Positions 7,021 to 12,100 of a stretch of DNA of 15,054 bases are shown in pieces (position 1 is the first letter of the stretch; each line of letters opens with the position of its first letter). The stretch is from NCBI GenBank assembly GCA_002687775.1, contig NZBF01000009.1, positions 1 to 15,054 of the forward strand, written 5' to 3'. The DNA is from Nanobdellota archaeon. Lineage in GTDB: Archaea; Nanoarchaeota; Nanoarchaeia; Woesearchaeales; GW2011-AR9. A model generated the notes under the pieces. The model was not told the DNA's origin, did no database searches, and saw only the letters and a program-made list of their open reading frames with translations. The position numbers and the translations under genes were made by a program.

Positions 7021-8148
7021 GTGAAACCAGAAACATTAGCGAGATGGGAAAGTAAAATAAGACCAGCTATTGTGAGTTTAGGTTCACCGCATCAAGTGAC
7101 TAAATTATATTCTGCAGGGAGGAAAGATTTCCTTGCCCAATTAGCGGAAGAAAGACCACCAATAGTACGAGGATCTATTGTTTTACAGAGAACATTATGG
7201 GGATTGGATTTTCGTTCACCTATTATTAATGCTGCTGGAATGTGGAAAAACGGACGAGGGTATGACGTTTCTTTTTATCAAGGCGCTGGAGGATTTCTGG
7301 GAGGAACGACGGTTTGGAATGACAGAATTGGGAATGTGAAGGATGGTATTGAAAACCCGTTTGCACCATTTCCTCGATCCGGGATGGCGGGAAATTCGAT
7401 TGGATTACGTAACTCGGGAGACCCTGAGGTGGCAGAGTGGTATGAGAATAAAATACGAGTACCTGATTTTCCGCTCGGTCACAGTGTAATGGGATCGCCC
7501 GATATCAAAGATCGGGTTGAAAAGATAGATCGATTAGTTGACGGCATGCGATTGTATGAGGAGGCAGGTGTTGATTGGCTGGAAAACAATTGGAGTTGTC
7601 CCAACACAGAAGAGGATAGACCAGACTTTGATGCGTTGGAACGTGATGTTATTGAGGTAAATAGATATTTTTTGCGAAACCGCTCGAGAAAATATGGAAG
7701 AGTTGTCCCTGTTGTAGCGAAGTTGTCAAATGATATTCCGTTGAGTGATGTACCCCGATACGTGGATATGTTCATTGATTACGGATATGACGGTTTAAAC
7801 ATTGGAAACACATCTACTAATTATGAAAGCTTGCGTCATTCGGTTCATCCGAAAGAAAGACGATTGTTTGACTACTTCATTTCAACATTTGGAGGAGGTT
7901 TCAGTGGTAGTGCACTAAAAAACACATCAGCTTTACTTTGCAAGGCTGCTGTTGATAGAGTTGAAGAAAGAAAACCTGACAGAGAATTTCATATTTTCAG
8001 AACTGGTGGCATTGAAGGAGCAGAAGATCTTATCATTTCAGATGAAATCGGTGTGTCAATGAATCAATGGTTCACTGGATATTTCGAACAGTTTGCTCAA
8101 CATGGACATAAAGTGTACGAGCAATTGTATAAAAAATTAACAAAATAA
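7021..8148 (+). CDS. pyrD: Dihydroorotate dehydrogenase-like flavoprotein
   Basis: A 375-residue TIM-barrel flavoprotein of the dihydroorotate dehydrogenase family, which oxidises dihydroorotate to orotate using FMN. Motifs in order: INAAGMWKNGRG (69-80), AGNSIGLRN (123-131), NNWSCPNT (189-196, the substrate Asn motif), VAKLSND (232-238, FMN lysine), LNIGNTST (259-266), FGGGFSGSALK (290-300) and RTGGIEGAEDL (327-337) for FMN phosphate. The loop HSVMGSPDIKD (154-164), near where the catalytic base should lie, shows Ser but no Cys, so the class is unclear. A ~60-residue N-terminal extension precedes the barrel. It starts with GTG, 28 bases after a TATA box. It is divergent from trmB1 across a shared palindrome and ends 13 bases from trmB2. 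Family membership is firm; the exact electron acceptor is not visible. Confidence 0.86.
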   Translation: MKPETLARWESKIRPAIVSLGSPHQVTKLYSAGRKDFLAQLAEERPPIVRGSIVLQRTLWGLDFRSPIINAAGMWKNGRGYDVSFYQGAGGFLGGTTVWNDRIGNVKDGIENPFAPFPRSGMAGNSIGLRNSGDPEVAEWYENKIRVPDFPLGHSVMGSPDIKDRVEKIDRLVDGMRLYEEAGVDWLENNWSCPNTEEDRPDFDALERDVIEVNRYFLRNRSRKYGRVVPVVAKLSNDIPLSDVPRYVDMFIDYGYDGLNIGNTSTNYESLRHSVHPKERRLFDYFISTFGGGFSGSALKNTSALLCKAAVDRVEERKPDREFHIFRTGGIEGAEDLIISDEIGVSMNQWFTGYFEQFAQHGHKVYEQLYKKLTK

Positions 8149-8161
8149 GAAAGAAAAAAAC
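8149..8161 (-). terminator. T-rich terminator of trmB2
   Basis: Read on the minus strand, the stretch after the trmB2 stop is GTTTTTTTCTTTC, including seven T in a row. Oligo-T just after the stop is the usual archaeal termination signal. The same 13 bases are all that separates trmB2 from the convergent pyrD. Confidence 0.5.
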
Positions 8162-8989
8162 CTAGTTTTGATTCCAGGTTTGATCAAACAATTGTCCAAG
8201 TGCTTTTCCAAAGTATGGAGTTTTCACCCAGATACCTAAATCATAGGTAGGATGTACTTCCTTATCATGGAGAGTCATGAACACAACTTCTTTGTTATCA
8301 ACAACACAGAACCTTGCGTCCATACCTTGTACATCTTTAAATTCAGCAACTCCTTTCAAACTATTTGCAACTTTTTTATTTTCTGCAGTGAGAGGTGCAG
8401 CTATTTTAACTGACACTCCCCGTTTCTTTGCTTTCTCAAGGGTTGGTCTTAATCCTTCAATTTTTCTTAATAAGCCCTGAGAAGTTGTCATTAAACTAAC
8501 ACTTTCTTTCGCGTTCTTTAACACGAAATCTAAATGATTGTATAAGTTATGTCGTCCTCTCAAACAACCACTTAAATCGGTCGGATCAATAATGTTAATA
8601 CCTGTATCATGCAATGATTCAAGTTCAGTCATTAAAGATGATTTTCGCACATCTTCCAAACGATTAACTTTCTCAGTTGCTTTAAGATTCATATGTTTCT
8701 TCACACGGTCAACAACTTCAACCGGTGGAATGGCAATATATTTAATGGGTTTACCCAATTTCATTACAACGAATCCTTTCTTTTCTAAAGATTCAAGAAT
8801 ATCATAACTACGTGAACGCGGAACATTTGCAATGTCACTAAGTTCACCAGCTGTTGAAACACCTCTGCTCAGAAGAGCGGTCCACAATTTCACCTCATAT
8901 AAATTGAGGTCAAAGTGCCTTCGTAATTGGCTCAAAAAGTCATCTTTTACTATCATTTTGTCAACACCATCCTTTTTTTTATTACTCAT
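8162..8989 (-). CDS. TrmB-family transcriptional regulator (copy 2)
   Basis: A 275-residue regulator. The winged helix-turn-helix covers ~20-90 (LNLYEVKLWTALLSRGVSTA, then ANVPRSRSYDILESLEKKGFV). A helical linker (~95-130) leads to a phospholipase-D-like sensor domain with GINIID, SVSLMTTSQGLLRKIEG, GVSVKIAAP, MDARFCVVDNKEVVF and a C-terminal GKALGQLFDQTW helix. It has the same family architecture as copy 1 but little direct similarity outside the DNA-binding core. The ATG at 8989 is used; an alternative ATG at 8956 (MIVKDDFL) has a GGTG site eight bases before it and lies a normal distance from the TATA-like box near 9006-9014, so it may be the true start. It converges with pyrD. The target is unknown; a weak inverted repeat flanks its own TATA box, suggesting autoregulation. 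Confidence 0.87.
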   Translation of the reverse strand: MSNKKKDGVDKMIVKDDFLSQLRRHFDLNLYEVKLWTALLSRGVSTAGELSDIANVPRSRSYDILESLEKKGFVVMKLGKPIKYIAIPPVEVVDRVKKHMNLKATEKVNRLEDVRKSSLMTELESLHDTGINIIDPTDLSGCLRGRHNLYNHLDFVLKNAKESVSLMTTSQGLLRKIEGLRPTLEKAKKRGVSVKIAAPLTAENKKVANSLKGVAEFKDVQGMDARFCVVDNKEVVFMTLHDKEVHPTYDLGIWVKTPYFGKALGQLFDQTWNQN

Positions 8990-8995
8990 CAAGTA

Positions 8996-9023
8996 ACATC
9001 AACTCTTATTAAAAGGTTGTGGT
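8996..9023 (-). promoter_or_regulatory. trmB2 promoter with flanking imperfect inverted repeat
   Basis: The TATA-like CTTTTAATAA (minus strand, 9015-9006) lies between ACATCAAC (8996-9003) and GTTGTGGT (9016-9023), whose arms match at 6 of 8 positions. The geometry suits an autoregulatory operator, but the symmetry is weak. Confidence 0.35.
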
Positions 9024-9098
9024 TGTGGAGTATATGTTTTTTTGTTCAATTCCAGTGAATACAAAATGGGGCTTGTTGATACTTCTCGAGGATTACAA

Positions 9099-9146
9099 CT
9101 AAATTGCAAATCTTAGCAATGATGCAATGCCACCGAGATGTTTTAA
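9099..9146 (-). pseudogene. Orphan copy of the pelota 3' end
   Basis: On the minus strand this 48-base stretch encodes LKHLGGIASLLRFAI and a TAG stop; the intact pelota ends LKHLGGIAALLRFKI and TAG. By my count 38 of 48 bases are identical, including a 20-base exact core at 9124-9143 (the same core lies at 9741-9760). Similarity stops upstream of 9146 and beyond the stop codon. It is too short to be a gene and has no pelota sequence before it. It is best read as the displaced original end of pelota, or a scar of duplication, on the far side of the relBE segment. Confidence 0.82.
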
Positions 9147-9207
9147 TACTGGATTTGAAAAAACGAAAAAATAACCAGATACTACATGAAAAAATATTTT
9201 TAACAAA

Positions 9208-9217
9208 ATTTATAAAG
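9208..9217 (+). promoter_or_regulatory. TATA box of relBE
   Basis: ATTTATAAAG is centred 27 bases before the ATG at 9240 but only about 18 before the ATG at 9231. The spacing therefore favours the second ATG as the leaderless start of the antitoxin. Confidence 0.6.
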
Positions 9218-9239
9218 AAAGGAAACTATTATGAAAAAC

Positions 9240-9464
9240 ATGACGCAAACAATATCAACCGAACAAATATTTGATGAACTTAAAAGAATAGAAGAAAAAA
9301 TGATTACCAAAGAAGATATTCAATCATTTATGGAAACTATTGGAATACTAAGCAATTCGGAAACAATGAAACAAATTTCTGAAAGTGAAGAAGATATCAA
9401 ACATGGGCGAGTGAAAGAAGTAACATCGGTGAATGATTTGTTGAGTGAAATAGAACATGTCTAA
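9240..9464 (+). CDS. relB: RelB-type antitoxin
   Basis: A 74-residue acidic, helical protein (77 residues if the ATG at 9231 is used). Helices FDELKRIEEKM and KEDIQSFMETIGIL are followed by the antitoxin-like tail ISESEEDIKHGRVKEVTSVNDLLSEIE, a pattern seen in archaeal RelB-like antitoxins in which the C-terminal part wraps and neutralises the toxin. Its reading frame overlaps the toxin start by eight bases, the usual antitoxin-first, coupled arrangement. The TATA box 27 bases before 9240 supports that start. Such antitoxins often repress their own promoter; I see no clear palindrome. It is intact although its toxin appears broken. Confidence 0.78.
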   Translation: MTQTISTEQIFDELKRIEEKMITKEDIQSFMETIGILSNSETMKQISESEEDIKHGRVKEVTSVNDLLSEIEHV

Positions 9465-9719
9465 TTGGACAGTTAAGAGAACAGATACATTTTCTAAATT
9501 TCTCAAGAAACATAAGAATAATCATGAATTGATTCAAGTCTTGGACACCAAGATAATTCAACTTCGAAAAGAACCACACATTGGTGGCAAGTTAAGTGGA
9601 AAATTACATGGTAAAAAATCAACAAGATTAGTAAAAAGATTTAGATTAATTTTAGTATTGACGAGGAAAATAAAATAGTATATTTGGAAGCAATCGATCA
9701 TAGAGAATATGTGTACTAA
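9457..9719 (+). pseudogene. relE: RelE/ParE-type toxin, frameshifted
   Basis: As read, the frame stops at 9678 after 73 residues. The N-terminal part is a typical RelE fold: VKRTDTFSKFLKKHKNN, then LDTKIIQLRKEPHIGGKLSG and KSTRLVKRFRLI. Right after RLI the other frame continues the family exactly: IDEENKIVYLEAIDHREYVY and TAA at 9717-9719. One extra T in the T run at 9650-9653 would restore an 87-residue protein, normal for the family. The lost tail carries the conserved HRxYVY end, so the current product is probably inactive as an mRNA interferase. A sequencing error in the T run is the main alternative; the nearby AATTTTA does not fit a standard -1 slippery site. The restored stop would overlap the pelota stop in a shared CTAA. 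Confidence 0.8.
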
Positions 9720-9763
9720 ATTTTGAACCTCAGTAACGCAGCAATGCCACCGAGATGTTTCAA
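9716..9763 (-). repeat. Direct repeat: pelota 3' end, functional copy
   Basis: This is the last 16 positions (15 codons plus stop) of the intact pelota gene, repeated in the same orientation at 9099-9146, 617 bases away, with relBE between the copies. The exact core GCAATGCCACCGAGATGTTT is at 9741-9760. Such paired 3' ends are typical attachment-like scars of elements that enter the end of a gene and supply a replacement end. Confidence 0.75.
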
Positions 9764-10741
9764 TTGCTTACCAGCATCGTGGTCTGTAGAAATAATGTGG
9801 ATGTTACCAGTGTGTTGATCTACCATTTTCATCAAAGAATCTAGTTTTTCAAAGTCGTCGTTTTCTCGTAATTTGTCAATGAACGAATCGGCTACTAACA
9901 ATTTACTGACAGCAGATTGGTTAACTGCATTCTTGACTTCTTTAAATCCGTAGGCTACCAATCCATTCTTTTTAATACCTGCAAGAAGTTCATCAACAAG
10001 AATGGTTTCTTTTAATAATCTTGAATGTTGTAACACTTGCTGAACTTCAGGTCGTTTGATAACTTCACTCAGTGCGCGTTCGGTTACACTTGAACAATTC
10101 GCAAGTGCAACTTTCTTTTTCCATGGACTTGTTATTAGTTTGAACAAATCTTCTTTATAGAATACGGGACTTGCAATGACAATTGCTTGAGGGTTATGAC
10201 GTTGATTATATTCTTCTATCGATTTGATAATTTCTGGGTAGAACGCTTTAGATTCTTGCTTCATTCTTTTCTTTGAAACTTTCCCTTTCAAATGCGCCAG
10301 GATGTTGAATCCGCGTTTTTTTGTTAATGCGATAATTGCTTCCTCTCTATCGAAAATGCAAATCAGGAAACTTACTTTCTGGGAACTTGCATCTTCCAAT
10401 TTTTGTTTTTGGTAACTTAGCCAGGATTCTTTTTCAATTTTAAGATTGTCGCCTACTTGAACAGAAATGGTATGATGACTACCAATGGGAATATCATCAG
10501 GGCCTTGTGTGACTTTTCCGAGAATTCTTAATGAGTGTGATTCAAGTAATAATTTACCTGCTTTAATTTGTAAAGTGATTGTTTTCTTTACCTGCTTGTC
10601 AGCAATTTTTATTTTTCTGGTTGTTTTCCCGGTAATGATATCTCCGGGAGTAATAATATGGCTTAAATACCACAAATCGTCCGGATCGTCAACTATTATT
10701 TTGACAAATCCTTTCCTGAAATCTTTACCAGTGAGTTTCAT
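9716..10741 (-). CDS. pelA: Pelota, mRNA surveillance and ribosome rescue factor
   Basis: A 341-residue archaeal Pelota (Dom34), a release-factor relative that binds stalled ribosomes and, with ABCE1 and an EF1A-like GTPase, splits them. The N-terminal Sm-like domain covers ~1-130 (DDLWYLSHIITPGD at 21-34), the middle domain ~131-255 (PVFYKEDLF; CSSVTERALSEVIKRPEVQ at 216-234) and the C-terminal domain ~256-341 (YGFKEVKNAV, LLVAD and the closing LGGIAALLRFKI). No GGQ motif is present, as expected, since Pelota does not hydrolyse peptidyl-tRNA. Length is normal. The ATG matches the family start and lies 25 bases after a TATA box. Its 3' end meets relE head-on and is duplicated at 9099-9146. 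Confidence 0.95.
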   Translation of the reverse strand: MKLTGKDFRKGFVKIIVDDPDDLWYLSHIITPGDIITGKTTRKIKIADKQVKKTITLQIKAGKLLLESHSLRILGKVTQGPDDIPIGSHHTISVQVGDNLKIEKESWLSYQKQKLEDASSQKVSFLICIFDREEAIIALTKKRGFNILAHLKGKVSKKRMKQESKAFYPEIIKSIEEYNQRHNPQAIVIASPVFYKEDLFKLITSPWKKKVALANCSSVTERALSEVIKRPEVQQVLQHSRLLKETILVDELLAGIKKNGLVAYGFKEVKNAVNQSAVSKLLVADSFIDKLRENDDFEKLDSLMKMVDQHTGNIHIISTDHDAGKQLKHLGGIAALLRFKI

Positions 10742-10760
10742 AATTACTCTGTTTTCTTTG

Positions 10761-10770
10761 CCATTTAAAG
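10761..10770 (-). promoter_or_regulatory. TATA box of pelota
   Basis: CTTTAAATGG on the minus strand is centred ~25 bases before the pelota ATG, giving a leaderless transcript. It shares an 86-base divergent region with the next promoter. Confidence 0.55.
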
Positions 10771-10796
10771 TTTTTACGTATAATACAAGAGCAAAT

Positions 10797-10806
10797 ATTT
10801 ATATAA
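10797..10806 (+). promoter_or_regulatory. TATA box of the triple-repeat membrane protein
   Basis: ATTTATATAA is centred 26 bases before the ATG at 10828 but only 17 before the in-frame GTG at 10819, so it selects the ATG as the start. Confidence 0.7.
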
Positions 10807-10827
10807 TCAAACTTATTTGTGAATACT

Positions 10828-12012
10828 ATGAAGAGAGGCCAGGGAGCAGCATCAGGTGCAGCAGTGTTACTAGCAGTTATCCTTGGATTAATAATATTCT
10901 TTATCATTGTCATTCCTCCAGCTGATAGAGCAGAAATTCTTGGTGAGCCAATTCCTGCGAAAATTAACAAAACAACAGGAAGAGTAATGAACGCAAGTAC
11001 AAATGAATTACTCGTAACGTCACCTGGAAGAATTGATTTAATACGGCAGGAAGAAATTGAGCATGCGTTACCTGCAGTAACATTATTTACTAGAACTGAA
11101 AGTGCTGTCATTGAAACAATTGATAGCATTTACGTATCACGATCAGCTGTGTCCAGCACACAAGCGAACATGTCTTTTGTTTTGGATGATTTAGAACAAA
11201 CTGAAAATGTGTTGCTGAATTTTAATGCACAAGATGCTCAGGGACGGTTACACATTGAATTGAATGGAAATACTGTTTTTAATCGTGAAGTAAGTGGTAA
11301 TGTTCAACCCATTGAATTGTCTAGAAGTTCATTACGTGAAAGAAACACGTTAACATTCTCGGTATCTGGAGTAGGTGCAGCAATTTGGGCGACAAATAGA
11401 TATGAATTGTCAAACGTACAAGTGGTTGCCGATGTAACAAGTACAACTGCTCAGCGAGCAGTGCAAGTATTTTTAATGTCAGAAACAGAATTTAACAATT
11501 TGCAGGAAGTTCAAGTTGAATTTCTTCCACTTTGTGACATGCCAACGACTGGGCCTTTAACAGTAATATTAAACCGAAACGAAATTTACCGTGGTGTACC
11601 TGATTGTAACGTGCACAAGATGATAATTGAATTTGCTCCTTCACTTGCACGTGTTGGAGAAAATACTATTGAATTTTTTGTTGAAGATGGTGAATACCAA
11701 TTATCACATTCAATTGTTAAATCTGAATTGAAAAGTGTTGATTTCCCCACTTATTACTTTGAGTTGTCCAATGAACAGTTTGGTAATGTAACTGATAAGG
11801 TCCAGGATGTCATGCTACGGTTAGATTTTGTGGATATTGTTGCTGCTAAAGAAGGTGTTTTGTTAATTAACGGTAGACAGGCAGGATTTGACACACGGGA
11901 ACTTTTCGTTGAGTTTGACATTTCTAACAAAGTTGTACGTGGTAATAATGCTATTAAAGTGAAACCAACCAGGACGCTTGAAATTCGTGAGTTGGGCGTG
12001 TGGGTAGAGTAA
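10828..12012 (+). CDS. Membrane-anchored surface protein with three beta-rich repeats
   Basis: A 394-residue protein of unknown function. MKRGQGAASG leads into one hydrophobic helix (~11-30), then PPADRAEILGE. The rest is predicted outside and rich in beta strands. Three internal repeats of about 100 residues are visible from recurring marks: LHIELNGNTVF then LRERNTLTFSV (141-179); LTVILNRNEIY then LARVGENTIEFFV (244-285); GVLLINGRQAG then VVRGNNAIKV (343-378). They look like jelly-roll or carbohydrate-binding-like sandwiches, but no family can be named. The K-R-G-Q before the helix resembles an archaeal class III (prepilin-type) signal, without the usual Q-x-S-x-E pattern. It is first of three envelope genes in a row, with its own promoter. 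A GTG at 10819 is rejected on TATA spacing. Confidence 0.82.
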   Translation: MKRGQGAASGAAVLLAVILGLIIFFIIVIPPADRAEILGEPIPAKINKTTGRVMNASTNELLVTSPGRIDLIRQEEIEHALPAVTLFTRTESAVIETIDSIYVSRSAVSSTQANMSFVLDDLEQTENVLLNFNAQDAQGRLHIELNGNTVFNREVSGNVQPIELSRSSLRERNTLTFSVSGVGAAIWATNRYELSNVQVVADVTSTTAQRAVQVFLMSETEFNNLQEVQVEFLPLCDMPTTGPLTVILNRNEIYRGVPDCNVHKMIIEFAPSLARVGENTIEFFVEDGEYQLSHSIVKSELKSVDFPTYYFELSNEQFGNVTDKVQDVMLRLDFVDIVAAKEGVLLINGRQAGFDTRELFVEFDISNKVVRGNNAIKVKPTRTLEIRELGVWVE

Positions 12013-12027
12013 AATTAAGTGATGCGC

Positions 12028-12061
12028 AGTAGGTTTTTCGACCTGGTAACTACTTTTTTTT
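12028..12061 (+). terminator. Hairpin and T-run terminator
   Basis: Sixteen bases after the triple-repeat gene, AGTAG (12028-12032) can pair with CTACT (12050-12054), with an alternative inner AGGT/ACCT stem, directly followed by eight T. It would end the upstream transcript before the next promoter at 12069. Confidence 0.45.
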
Positions 12062-12068
12062 GCCAACA

Positions 12069-12078
12069 TTTTTATATG
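12069..12078 (+). promoter_or_regulatory. TATA box of the polytopic membrane protein operon
   Basis: TTTTTATATG is centred about 28 bases before the ATG at 12101, so the transcript is probably leaderless. It would drive the two overlapping genes 12101-14787. Confidence 0.65.
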
Positions 12079-12100
12079 CATGAAATTTAATTCTTAAGAG

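Larger units (their letters stand above)
9024..9230. other. Intergenic segment holding a pelota remnant and the relB promoter
   Basis: About 200 bases without an intact gene. The only structure I see is the pelota 3'-end remnant (9099-9146) and AT-rich promoter DNA before relB (9189-9217). The part between the trmB2 promoter and the remnant (9031-9098) shows no motif I can name; it may be the original downstream flank of pelota. Confidence 0.5.

Noticed and set aside
9648..9657. Programmed -1 frameshift in relE
   Set aside because: Full-length RelE would need a -1 shift, but AATTTTA is not a standard X-XXY-YYZ site and re-pairing of the P-site tRNA would mismatch. A one-base deletion in a T run explains it more simply.
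10725..11129. Open frame on the minus strand opposite the start of the 10828 gene
   Set aside because: It crosses both divergent promoters and the pelota start, and mirrors codons of the gene on the other strand.
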